A DNA stretch of 8,870 nt from Desulfotignum sp. (GTDB lineage: Bacteria > Desulfobacterota > Desulfobacteria > Desulfobacterales > Desulfobacteraceae), in NCBI GenBank assembly GCA_011390235.1, contig JAABSS010000478.1, positions 1 through 8,870 of the forward strand. The letters run 5' to 3'. The notes below the pieces were generated by a model, which saw only the letters and a program-made list of their open reading frames with translations, did not search any database and was not told the origin of the DNA. Shown in pieces: positions 1-6,821 of this stretch (position 1 is the stretch's first letter; every line of letters starts with the position of its first letter). The translations under genes and the position numbers were made by a program.

Positions 1-1175
1 CGGAGGGTGTACCAGATTCTGGCAGGTGTCATCCTTGTCTGCTTTTTGGCAAAGCTGATGACAAAGGTCACCAGGATTGCGGCATTGGCTGCCAGAAAAG
101 GAGAGTATCCTTTCAGGAGCAGCACCACCAGCAGAATCATGGGGATCAGCAGGTAGGAATCTCTGGCAATCTGTTTGAACGAAACCATATCCGAGGAACT
201 GACGCCGGACAGGTGTTCCCGCAGGGCGGTATAATGGACCCGGATAACCATGCTGGCATAAAGCAGGATAGACCCCAGCATGGCAGCAATGACAATGCTG
301 ATGTAGGAGATGCCCGTTATTTCGGCCATGACAAAGGCGCCAGCCCCCATCACCGGGGGCATGAGCATGCCACCGGTGGAGGCGGCGGCCTCCACGGCAC
401 CGGCAAATCGCCGCCGGTATCCCAGTTTTTTCATCAAGGGGATGGTGAAAACGCCGGTGGCGTAAACATTGGCTGCCGCCACCCCTGATATGGAGCCGAA
501 CAGGCCCGATGAAATTACGGCAATTTTTGCCGGCCCGCCGTGGCTTTTCCCGGCAACCCGGCAGGCCAGGTCGGTAAAGAACTGTCCGGTCCGGGTGACT
601 TCCATGAACGCCCCGAAAATTACGAACAATGCGACAAAGGTGGCAGACACCCCGGTAATGGAACCAAAAATACCGGCATCGGTAATTAGAAACTGCATTT
701 CAATAATTTCCGCCAGCGAGATAGGCTTGGCATAAAACACCCCGGGCAGGTAAGGGGCCGCGTAAAGGTAGACAAAAAAAACGGCGATCAGAATTGCCAT
801 GGCCGGCACCACTGCTCGACGAACCGCTTCAAGAAGCAAAAGGATCATGACACCGCCCAGCAGCATTTCAATGGGCAAAACCTCATCCACAAATTCCAGA
901 CGTTCTGTCAGCCGGTCATGAAAATATACGATATACAGCGGGGGAAAAATAGAGACGGCCGCAAGTATCCAGTTCACGATCCCAACGCCTTTATGGGTAT
1001 TTTTTTTGAGTGATGGAAACAAAATAAAGGCGGCCGGCAGCAGAAACAGCAGGTGAATGCCCCGCTGGATCCGGGGCTGGAAAATGCCGACAGTGGCGGT
1101 ATACAGCTGAAAAATGGAAATTATCACCAGCCAGGACCCAATGGCCTTATCCTGCCATGAATTCAGGTGTTTCAT
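1..1175 (-). CDS. TRAP transporter fused permease (DctQM-type, TAXI class), 3' end beyond window
   Basis: Inner-membrane subunit of a tripartite TRAP transporter, which imports a solute delivered by the periplasmic TAXI protein using an ion gradient. The frame is open from an ATG at 1175 to the window edge, giving 391 codons of a protein usually about 600-700 residues long, so the C-terminal part is missing. The N-terminus (MKHLNSWQDKAIGSW) begins with several hydrophobic helices, the DctQ-like part. These are followed by the DctM-like core, with GAFMEVTRTGQFF, GGPAKIAVISSGLFGSISG, TIPLMKKLGYRRRFAGAVEA and ASTGGMLMPPVMGAGAFVMAE. These glycine-rich signatures are characteristic of the fused 4TM/12TM TRAP permeases that pair with TAXI receptors. 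A short AGGG lies 10 nt before the ATG, and the next ATG upstream is out of frame and stops at once. It is the last visible gene of the leftward operon, 89 bp after the TAXI gene. Substrate unknown. Confidence 0.93.
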   Translation of the reverse strand, partial: MKHLNSWQDKAIGSWLVIISIFQLYTATVGIFQPRIQRGIHLLFLLPAAFILFPSLKKNTHKGVGIVNWILAAVSIFPPLYIVYFHDRLTERLEFVDEVLPIEMLLGGVMILLLLEAVRRAVVPAMAILIAVFFVYLYAAPYLPGVFYAKPISLAEIIEMQFLITDAGIFGSITGVSATFVALFVIFGAFMEVTRTGQFFTDLACRVAGKSHGGPAKIAVISSGLFGSISGVAAANVYATGVFTIPLMKKLGYRRRFAGAVEAAASTGGMLMPPVMGAGAFVMAEITGISYISIVIAAMLGSILLYASMVIRVHYTALREHLSGVSSSDMVSFKQIARDSYLLIPMILLVVLLLKGYSPFLAANAAILVTFVISFAKKQTRMTPARIWYTL

Positions 1176-1193
1176 CGATTTTGCCCTTTCATG

Positions 1194-1224
1194 GGCGGCC
1201 GGGTGCTGTCCACGCCCGGCCGCC
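1194..1224 (-). other. GC-rich intercistronic hairpin between TAXI and permease genes
   Basis: Ten-base perfect inverted repeat, GGCGGCCGGG at 1194-1203 and CCCGGCCGCC at 1215-1224, with an 11-nt loop. It lies in the 89-bp gap between the TAXI stop and the permease start. In the direction of transcription it is not followed by a U-tract, so it does not look like an intrinsic terminator. A smaller 6-bp stem (CCTGTC 1244-1249, GACAGG 1259-1264) sits directly after the TAXI stop. Such structures between a binding-protein gene and its permease gene often protect the upstream message from 3' exonucleases and lower downstream expression. That role here is inference. Confidence 0.6.
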
Positions 1225-1264
1225 GCAACCGGTTCCGGTGCTGCCTGTCATGTACCCAGACAGG

Positions 1265-2290
1265 TCAGTTCATATATCCGGCATCTTTATAGTATTTTTC
1301 TGCCCCCGGGTGAAGGGGAAGCGCCACATTCTTCCATCCGGTTTCCGGTTTGAAGTTTTTGTTGGCCGGATTGATTTTATAGAGTTCATCCGTGTTTTCA
1401 CAAATGATTTTAATGATGGTATATGCCACGTTATCAGGTACATTTTTGTTGATGATCAGTTCGCCGGCCGATACCACCGTTGGAATATCTTTTGTCTGGC
1501 CTTTGTATGTGCCCGTGGGGATCAGGCTTCTGCCGGAATCCCTGGAAAGGGTTCCCAGTTCCGTGTGGAGATGGTCAATGCAGACGTCTGACAATGCGAT
1601 CAAAGAAGAATCCCGGCTCACGGTCATCTCGGTTATGGCCGCGCCCGGCAGAGCCAGATGGGTGAAAACAAAATCTACGTGTTTGTCCTTGTACAGATTG
1701 ACCATGTCTGAATATACTGCATGGAACACTTTACCCCCGGCTTTCTCGATGTCATCCAGGGAGATGCCGTAAAAATCAAGGATAGTTTTCATCAACGGCA
1801 GGTCAGATGTCCCTTTCATGGGGGCCGCTATTTTGACTTTACCTCCGTTTTTGACATGGTCGGCCAGCTGGGCCATGGTGGCGATTCCCTCGTCAGCCGC
1901 ACCCAGCACATGGATGTGATAAATGCCGAAAATGCCGCCCATTGCCCGGACATCAGGGTTGGGTTTTTTGTAGACCGGGGCCAGCCCTTTGAACGCCATC
2001 TTGTCCACAAAGGTGATTCCCCAGCCCAGGTCGTCCTTGTGATTGGATACCCGCACCGGGTTGACCACCCCGCCGCCGGGGATCACTTTTAGGATCAGGT
2101 TGGGTTCCGCTTCCGCGATCATCCGGGCGATACCTCCGGCCTGGACATACCAGCCGCCCCCGACACCTCCGGCCACCCAGGTCATGGTGGTGGGTGTGGT
2201 GACCTTGTAATCATCTGCCATGGTGTTTGCAGGCAGTGCCATGCAAACGGCTGCCAAAAGGATCGCGGTGTAAATCAATGCATGTTTCAT
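1265..2290 (-). CDS. TAXI family TRAP transporter solute-binding protein
   Basis: Periplasmic receptor that captures the solute and hands it to the fused TRAP permease. The 341-residue product starts with a signal peptide: MKH, a hydrophobic stretch, and a likely cleavage after ANTMA near residue 25. The mature part opens with the TAXI-family glycine-rich strand-turn VAGGVGGGWYVQAGGIARMI, followed by the typical IPGGGVVNPVRVSN segment. The C-terminus (KNVALPLHPGAEKYYKDAGYM) is also typical of TAXI proteins. Length is normal. The ATG is preceded by GGAG at 7-nt spacing. It follows the ThDP-enzyme gene by 58 bp and precedes the permease by 89 bp, all on one strand, so co-transcription is likely. 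TAXI ligands in characterised systems are mostly organic acids or amino acids; the ligand here cannot be read from the sequence. Confidence 0.95.
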   Translation of the reverse strand: MKHALIYTAILLAAVCMALPANTMADDYKVTTPTTMTWVAGGVGGGWYVQAGGIARMIAEAEPNLILKVIPGGGVVNPVRVSNHKDDLGWGITFVDKMAFKGLAPVYKKPNPDVRAMGGIFGIYHIHVLGAADEGIATMAQLADHVKNGGKVKIAAPMKGTSDLPLMKTILDFYGISLDDIEKAGGKVFHAVYSDMVNLYKDKHVDFVFTHLALPGAAITEMTVSRDSSLIALSDVCIDHLHTELGTLSRDSGRSLIPTGTYKGQTKDIPTVVSAGELIINKNVPDNVAYTIIKIICENTDELYKINPANKNFKPETGWKNVALPLHPGAEKYYKDAGYMN

Positions 2291-2329
2291 GGGTTTTCTC
2301 CAGTAAAATTAAGGTTGATATATGGTTAA

Positions 2330-2346
2330 CCGGCTGTTTTGGCCGG
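2330..2346 (-). other. Small intercistronic stem-loop after the ThDP-enzyme gene
   Basis: CCGGC at 2330-2334 pairs with GCCGG at 2342-2346 around a 7-nt loop, immediately after the ThDP-enzyme stop codon. There is no U-tract behind it in the leftward direction. It is short and could be chance. If real it would be an mRNA-stability element, not a terminator. Confidence 0.25.
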
Positions 2347-2348
2347 GG

Positions 2349-4055
2349 TTACAACTGCTTTTGCCCGGCTGTCCAGGAGTAGACCGGCGGTAGGTCATCT
2401 GACTCCGGCAGCGTTTTAATATCCAGAAAAATGGGGGAATGGCGGTCAAATGTTTTTTTAAAAGCGGCTTCGAGTTCTTGGGGTGTATCAATGGATACCG
2501 CGTGCAGTCCGAATCCCTGGGCCACTTTGACCGGGTCATTGGCATTAAAATCAACGGAAAAATATTTTTCGCTGCAATGCAGTTTCTGCAGGGCCTTGAT
2601 CCAGCCGAACGCGGCATTGTTGAAATGGATCAGCACCGCTGGAATGTTCAGTCGGGAAATGGTTTCCAGCTCACCGGCGGACATGCCAAGGGAGCCGTCC
2701 CCGAAAAGTCCAACCAGCCTCACATCGGGCCGGGCAAAATGGGCGCCGACCACGGCGGGGATGGCATATCCCAGTCCACCATAGGCCCGGGGGATGATAA
2801 ACCGGGAGCCGGGTGCGGCCAAGCGCAAATACCGGGTGATATACGGGGTCGGGGTACCGGCATCCGCGATCACCACGGCCGGGTCATGGAGATGGCGGTT
2901 CAATTGCGCGATCACCTGCAGGGGGGTTAACGGGGTGGTATCCGCCCGGAAGCAGCTGTCCGCCTCTTTCCAGAACGCTTGCCGTTCCCGGTTCATACTG
3001 TCCACCCATGCGGATGCACTATTACAGGATGTCCGGCCTTTGATCAACACGCACAAATCTTCGATGATCAACCGGGCATCACCGGCAATACTGACGGTGT
3101 TTTGAAAATTATTTCCCAGCATGTCAGGGTTCAGATCGATCTGGAGGATGCGGCGCTTTTCCGGGTTGGACGGCATGGACCAGTTAATGGTGGACACAGA
3201 TCCCATTTTACATCCGATGTACAGCAGGGTATCTGCCTCTTCTACCGCCCGGTGGGCATGGGGGTGAAAGCCGTTGTCACCGATCACCCCCATGGCCAGG
3301 GGGTGGTCATCCGGCATGATGCCCTGGCCGGAGATGGTGGACACTACCGGTGTGCACAGCCATTCTGCCAGGGACTGGATGGCAGCCCCTGCCTGGGAAT
3401 GGTTGGCTCCGCCGCCGGCAATGATGACCCGGCGCCGGGCGGCCAGCAGACTGGATACCAGGGCTTCCAGTTCAGTCCGCCCGCCCCTGGTGCGATAGGC
3501 CGGATAGGTGCGGCACTGGGGTTCCCCGTAAATATCGGAGGCGTTTTTGGAAAACCGGCCTTTCAGCGCTTCCTGGGGGACGGTCAGATGGACGGCTCCG
3601 GGGCGGCCGCTCGTGGCCATACGGAACGCCCGCCGCAGAATTTCCGGGATTTTATCCACATGCTTTACCTGGGCGGCCCATTTGGTGATGGAAGCGTACA
3701 GACCCTGGGTATCCAGTTCAGTGATGGTCTGCCTGCCTTCTCCAGCGAGGGGAATATCCGAGGTGATGGCGATGAGCGGGATGGCAGAGGCATTGGCTTC
3801 GGCAACACCGGGAACGGTATAAAGTGATCCGGCACCGCTGGGACATTCACATATGCCTGGTTTGTGGCTCAGACGGGCATAGGCATCCGCCATAAAAGAG
3901 GCGGAGCGTTCATCTCTGGCCATGATATGCCCGATCCGGTCCCGGCTGTCATGGAGTGCCTCATAAAAAGAGATGCTGGTATCTCCGGGGACACCAAAAA
4001 TATGGCTCACCCCATAGGCTTCCAGCATTTTGACGATAACGTGGCTCCCGATCAT
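2349..4055 (-). CDS. Thiamine diphosphate-dependent enzyme (acetolactate synthase / 2-oxoacid decarboxylase superfamily)
   Basis: Cytoplasmic ThDP enzyme of 568 residues, the usual size for the single-subunit acetolactate synthase/benzoylformate decarboxylase group. The PYR domain is N-terminal: VSHIFGVPGD at 17-25, then MARDERSASFMADAYARL with E49 in the position of the cofactor-activating glutamate. A central Rossmann-like domain follows (GCKMGSVSTINWSMPSNPEKRRILQIDLNPDMLG in overlapping pieces). The C-terminal PP domain carries the ThDP/Mg motif from GDGS (452-455) to NN (479-480). The RFDDRVTG-type segment linked to FAD in true acetolactate synthases is not recognisable, and no small regulatory subunit lies nearby. 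A catabolic decarboxylase or C-C lyase/ligase is therefore more likely than branched-chain amino-acid synthesis. The ATG at 4055 has AGGAG at 7-nt spacing. First gene of the leftward operon with the TAXI and TRAP genes, divergent from the GntR regulator. Family certain, substrate unassigned. Confidence 0.95.
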   Translation of the reverse strand: MIGSHVIVKMLEAYGVSHIFGVPGDTSISFYEALHDSRDRIGHIMARDERSASFMADAYARLSHKPGICECPSGAGSLYTVPGVAEANASAIPLIAITSDIPLAGEGRQTITELDTQGLYASITKWAAQVKHVDKIPEILRRAFRMATSGRPGAVHLTVPQEALKGRFSKNASDIYGEPQCRTYPAYRTRGGRTELEALVSSLLAARRRVIIAGGGANHSQAGAAIQSLAEWLCTPVVSTISGQGIMPDDHPLAMGVIGDNGFHPHAHRAVEEADTLLYIGCKMGSVSTINWSMPSNPEKRRILQIDLNPDMLGNNFQNTVSIAGDARLIIEDLCVLIKGRTSCNSASAWVDSMNRERQAFWKEADSCFRADTTPLTPLQVIAQLNRHLHDPAVVIADAGTPTPYITRYLRLAAPGSRFIIPRAYGGLGYAIPAVVGAHFARPDVRLVGLFGDGSLGMSAGELETISRLNIPAVLIHFNNAAFGWIKALQKLHCSEKYFSVDFNANDPVKVAQGFGLHAVSIDTPQELEAAFKKTFDRHSPIFLDIKTLPESDDLPPVYSWTAGQKQL

Positions 4056-4074
4056 GGAGGGTCTCCTGCAAGTA

Positions 4075-4090
4075 TCACATGACCATGTGA
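4075..4090. promoter_or_regulatory. 7-2-7 palindrome TCACATG-AC-CATGTGA in the ThDP-enzyme leader
   Basis: Perfect 7-bp arms around a 2-bp centre, 20 bp upstream of the ThDP-enzyme ATG and downstream of its predicted -10 box, so it would lie in the transcribed leader. Such a position suits a roadblock operator for a dimeric regulator, and it is a more GC-containing palindrome than its AT-rich surroundings. It could also form a small leader hairpin. Which protein binds it is unknown; it does not match the FadR consensus half-site TGGT/ACCA. Confidence 0.5.
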
Positions 4091-4126
4091 AGTTAAAAAA
4101 AATATTTAATCAAATAATTTATTAAA

Positions 4127-4155
4127 AATATTTCAGAGTTGTTTTTGATTGTCAA
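4127..4155 (-). promoter_or_regulatory. Predicted sigma70-type promoter of the ThDP-TAXI-TRAP operon
   Basis: Reading leftward, a perfect TTGACA -35 box (4155-4150) is followed after 17 bp by AATATT (4132-4127), a 4/6 match to TATAAT. TATTTT two bases further downstream is an alternative -10. The expected start point is near 4120, giving a leader of about 65 nt to the ATG at 4055. The -10 overlaps one AAATATTT core, in keeping with repression there. Confidence 0.6.
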
Positions 4156-4177
4156 GCCTTTTTGGTAAAAAAATCGA

Positions 4178-4207
4178 TAGACAATTTGGCTCTTGTAATT
4201 TGATAAA
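4178..4207 (+). promoter_or_regulatory. Predicted promoter of the GntR regulator gene
   Basis: TAGACA at 4178-4183 (5/6 to TTGACA) is followed after 18 bp by GATAAA at 4202-4207; TAAAAT at 4204-4209 is an alternative -10 with 20-bp spacing. The start point would lie near 4214-4218, just before the upstream ATG at 4223 and about 40 bp before the preferred ATG at 4256. The -10 overlaps the right arm of the inverted element, so autoregulation is plausible. Confidence 0.4.
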
Positions 4208-4255
4208 ATATTTAATAAAAATATGAATAATACACTCCAGACAAACAGGATACCC

Positions 4256-4966
4256 ATGTCAGAAAAACCAGATAAAACAGCTGGAAAATCGGATCTGACC
4301 TTAACCGCATACAACGCCATCCGGCAGATGCTGTTTTACAACGAGATCCATCCGGGACAGAAAATTAAATACAAAGATCTGGCCGGGCGTATCGGTGTGA
4401 GCATGACCCCGGTGATCCAGGCATTGAAATGGCTGGAATTCAGAAATATTGTCCGGCATGAACCCAACCGGGGATATTATATCAACGAAATCAGTCTCAA
4501 GGAAATTGCAGAGGTGTACAATACCCGGCTGCTGATTGAGGTGGCCCTGGTCTCTGAAACCATGGCCCGCCTCGATGAAGCCGGCATAAAAAAAATCAGG
4601 GCTGCCATGGAGAAATATGAGGGTGCCGTGGCAGAGGACAATTATTACAAGCGCATCCTCACGGATATGGAATACCACATGTGCCTGGCCTCTCTGGCAG
4701 ATACCAGAATTCAGTTGAAGATGCTTCAGGAGCTTTTTGATGTTCTACTGCTCCGATACAGCCGGAATCTCTATTTTTCCAGCGTCATGGATACGTCATT
4801 GAACGAACACATGGATATCCTTGACTGCCTTGAAAAAAACGATGAAAAGGGAGTAAAGGATGCCCTGCGGTATCATATCGTCACTGTCCGGGACCATATC
4901 ATAAAGGGGATGTCCCGGCTGGTGACGGATAGCCGGGAAGACTTTTCAGATCAATATATTTTATAG
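4256..4966 (+). CDS. GntR family transcriptional regulator, FadR subfamily (FCD domain)
   Basis: DNA-binding regulator of 236 residues, normal for the FadR/FCD group. The winged helix-turn-helix spans about 15-78: the first helix LTAYNAIRQMLF, then IHPGQKIKYKDLAGRIGVSMTPV and the wing NRGYYI. The C-terminal FCD ligand domain follows. It carries the expected metal-site residues D137 and H141 (TDMEYH), H185 (NEHMD) and H207 (RYH), which in this family hold a divalent metal that helps bind carboxylate effectors. The start is taken at 4256, where AGGA lies 5 nt upstream. The in-frame ATG at 4223 has only AT-rich sequence before it and would add 11 unconserved residues. It is divergent from the ThDP-TAXI-TRAP operon, the usual arrangement for a local regulator of a transport/catabolic locus. 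The metal site suggests an organic-acid effector, which fits a TRAP substrate; this link is inference. Confidence 0.94.
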   Translation: MSEKPDKTAGKSDLTLTAYNAIRQMLFYNEIHPGQKIKYKDLAGRIGVSMTPVIQALKWLEFRNIVRHEPNRGYYINEISLKEIAEVYNTRLLIEVALVSETMARLDEAGIKKIRAAMEKYEGAVAEDNYYKRILTDMEYHMCLASLADTRIQLKMLQELFDVLLLRYSRNLYFSSVMDTSLNEHMDILDCLEKNDEKGVKDALRYHIVTVRDHIIKGMSRLVTDSREDFSDQYIL

Positions 4967-5042
4967 AACATAATTGCCAGAAGACCTCGTTTTCCCTGGT
5001 TGTGGTTGGGGAGTTTGGTGATTGCCGAATGTAATCAATCGG

Positions 5043-5587
5043 TTATGTTGTTTTCGGCTGATTTTTGATGGAAACGGCCAGGCAGTTGAGCCAGGCAAAA
5101 GATTTTCGGCCCAGCCCGTCGGATGAGATGGTGGAGGTGATGATGTCAAACCCGGTGTGCCGGCAGATGCCGGTCCAGGCGGAATGGGTCATGGCGGTGA
5201 ACCGGCGGCCTTTGGCATCGCATTCATCAGCTTGGACATCGTCCCGGTGCAGGGGCACGGAAAAAAACAGGCGGCCTTCGGGGATGAGAATATGGCGGAT
5301 CCTGTAAAAGACATCCTGGATGGCAGGCCGGGTCAAGTGCATGAAGGTGGCAACGGAATACACCCCGTCAAAGGGTCCCAGGGAGGGAGTCAGGTCCCGG
5401 GGCAGGCAGATGCGGCAGAGGCGGCCGGCAAGGGCAGGGTGGCAGGTGGCGGCCGCATCGATCATCTCCTGGACCGCATCCGAGGCAATCACGTCGAATC
5501 CGTTGGCCAGCGTGTGCGCGGCATCCCTGCCGGAACCGCACCCCAGCTCCAGAAGGCGGTGTAATATGCAAGGGTGGTGTCAGTCAT
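5043..5587 (-). pseudogene. Class I SAM-dependent methyltransferase, internally deleted and frameshifted
   Basis: Remnant of a small (about 200-residue) cytoplasmic methyltransferase of unknown substrate. The frame ending at 5043 carries motif I, ELGCGSGRDA (from 5549 leftward), then VIASDAVQEMI (motif II region), FDGVYSVATFMHL, ILIPEGRLFFSVP and a C-terminal TGFDIITST/LGRKSFAWLNCL, all expected for the family. Going upstream, this frame meets TGA at 5582-5580 with no ATG, GTG or TTG before motif I. A second frame starts at ATG 5587 (or 5599) with MTDTTLAYY, which is how this family usually begins, and falls out of frame three or four residues before motif I. In intact relatives roughly 25-35 residues separate the YY from motif I, so a deletion that is not a multiple of three is the best explanation. 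GTG at 5492 could start a 149-residue product, but it would lack the SAM-binding motif. It lies 16-28 bp behind hipA on the same strand and has no clear ribosome binding site. Confidence 0.8.
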
Positions 5588-5615
5588 GGGACTTGCCATA
5601 ATCAATTTCAGCTTA

Positions 5616-6821
5616 TTATTTCAATTTATCCAGCCGGTAACTGATATCCCGGTCAAACTTCTGAATCTCCGTATACGGTACATCATACGCTGCATATACA
5701 TCCTGCCAGGCCGACAGCGCCCGGATAATTGCATCGATGATGTGATCGGGTTTTTTTATGTTCAGGTCGGCAGCGTATGCAAGAAACACAGATCTGTTAG
5801 GTGAAAATTCTCCGGCTCCCTTTGGAAATGACAGTGCGTGAGATCGTTTCCCATGAATATCTGGCAGCAGGTCATAAGCAGGAGACAGACAATAACCGGT
5901 TTCTTTGTGGAGCATACAAAAATTTTTCAGATGATCATCGGTGTTGCCGATGGCGGCATTGAAAACCATATGCCGAAACAATGCCGGGATATCAAGCGAT
6001 GGCTGGATACTGTATTTTTTTACGGCCTTGAAAATATCCTCGTACCATGCATGATATTGGGCATTTAACACTGTTTTCATGCTGATCATATGGTATCTGC
6101 CACCATCGTCAGCCACATCGAACCGTTTCACCAGTAACGCTTTCCGGGAACCCGCGGTGAGGATTTTGAACTCCGGCACTTTTACGCCAGAATTTTCGGC
6201 CAGTTTCAATGTAGCCGCTTCTATTTGTTCTACATGAAAATGGTCGTTGTGTTTAGGAAATTTTGCAAGCCACAGGGAATTGTCTTTATCCCGAACAAGT
6301 GATTTTGGCCTGGCACCACCGGGAGAACTGCCGTAAATGGCCAATGAGCAAAATTCCTGATCGCTCAATTGTTCGCCGGCATCATACCTTACTGCCAGTT
6401 CAAGTAATTGTTCCAGATTCAGAATATCAGCAGAGGGGTCCTGTGTCCTGATTGAATTGCCGGTTTCAAAACAGAGTGCTCCCATGCCGCTGTTACCAAG
6501 GGCTTCAAGTAATCTGGGTTCTGTTTGTTCACCGGGGGGGAGGGTTGCTTTACGTGCCAGAATTTTCCTGCCCCAGTCATCCGGCAGGGCATCTTCAAAA
6601 ACCCCGTGAATCCCCTGGGGCCGATTGGATGGAAATTCTTTCGGGGTCAGCGGCAGGTTGGCAGGATCCAGTGGAAACGCATCAGGATGCTGTAAATATT
6701 CCGGTGTATAGCGAAATGCCCCCTTAATCCTGCCGTTTGCTTCCGGGGTTCCGGTGATAATCTCGCCGCATTTTATTTTCAGGCTGTTTGGGAAAATGAT
6801 GATTACATCAAGATGAAGCAA
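5616..6821 (-). CDS. hipA: HipA-family serine/threonine kinase toxin
   Basis: Toxin kinase of a type II toxin-antitoxin system. Characterised E. coli HipA phosphorylates glutamyl-tRNA synthetase and induces growth arrest; the target of this one is not known. The 401-residue product has the N-terminal HipA subdomain with IHGVFEDALPDDWGRKIL (71-88). The kinase core follows: glycine-rich GSSPGGARPKS (164-174), with S166 at the position of the E. coli inhibitory autophosphorylation site S150; K187 in WLAKFPK; the catalytic loop NTDDHLKN with D295 and N300; and D317 in SPAYDLLP. All catalytic residues are present, so the kinase looks intact. The proposed start is TTG at 6821, directly after the hipB TAA, with AGGAGG 9 nt upstream; no in-frame ATG suits the conserved LDV opening. 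Co-transcription and translational coupling with hipB are very likely. The gene looks more AT-rich than its neighbours. Confidence 0.93.
   Translation of the reverse strand: MLHLDVIIIFPNSLKIKCGEIITGTPEANGRIKGAFRYTPEYLQHPDAFPLDPANLPLTPKEFPSNRPQGIHGVFEDALPDDWGRKILARKATLPPGEQTEPRLLEALGNSGMGALCFETGNSIRTQDPSADILNLEQLLELAVRYDAGEQLSDQEFCSLAIYGSSPGGARPKSLVRDKDNSLWLAKFPKHNDHFHVEQIEAATLKLAENSGVKVPEFKILTAGSRKALLVKRFDVADDGGRYHMISMKTVLNAQYHAWYEDIFKAVKKYSIQPSLDIPALFRHMVFNAAIGNTDDHLKNFCMLHKETGYCLSPAYDLLPDIHGKRSHALSFPKGAGEFSPNRSVFLAYAADLNIKKPDHIIDAIIRALSAWQDVYAAYDVPYTEIQKFDRDISYRLDKLK

Larger units (their letters stand above)
4100..4213. repeat. Inverted pair of 15-bp elements flanking the divergent promoters (candidate operators)
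   Basis: TTTGATAAAATATTT on the plus strand at 4199-4213 matches, at 14 of 15 positions, the reverse complement of 4100-4114 (TTTGATTAAATATTT on the minus strand). The arms are 84 bp apart. One overlaps the predicted -10 of the regulator gene; the other lies just downstream of the predicted -10 of the ThDP operon. Each ends in the palindromic core AAATATTT, and a third core lies at 4126-4133 over the operon -10. The symmetrical placement suggests binding sites for the adjacent GntR protein. The low complexity of the AT-rich DNA means that chance is not excluded. Confidence 0.5.

Noticed and set aside
213..735. Two plus-strand open frames opposite the permease
   Set aside because: The minus strand encodes an unmistakable TRAP permease over the same bases; the plus-strand products are low-complexity shadows.
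1157..1591. 144-codon plus-strand open frame across the TAXI/permease gap
   Set aside because: Antisense to the clearly recognisable TAXI gene, with no ribosome binding site or recognisable domain.
2979..3827. 282-codon plus-strand open frame
   Set aside because: It lies entirely antisense to the ThDP-enzyme gene; its translation is rich in G, H, D and Q with no family signature, as expected for the complement of a GC-rich gene.
2349..4055. Calling the ThDP enzyme acetolactate synthase IlvB or sulfoacetaldehyde acetyltransferase Xsc
   Set aside because: The superfamily motifs are clear, but the typical FAD segment and small subunit of IlvB are missing and no Xsc-specific signature was recognised; a gene symbol would be a guess.
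4056..4066. GGAG/CTCC mini-hairpin that could mask the ThDP-enzyme ribosome binding site
   Set aside because: Four base pairs with a 3-nt loop is expected wherever a Shine-Dalgarno sequence meets a pyrimidine run; too weak to claim as a switch.
4093..4320. 75-codon minus-strand open frame in the divergent intergenic region
   Set aside because: It overlaps the start of the GntR gene and the promoter region, and its hydrophobic, AT-driven translation has no recognisable family; treated as chance.
4967..5049. AACATAA (4967-4973) and TTATGTT (5043-5049) flanking the convergent gene ends as a possible shared terminator
   Set aside because: Only 7 bp of pairing across a 69-nt gap, AT-rich and without a U-tract; no terminator can be supported in this 76-bp gap.
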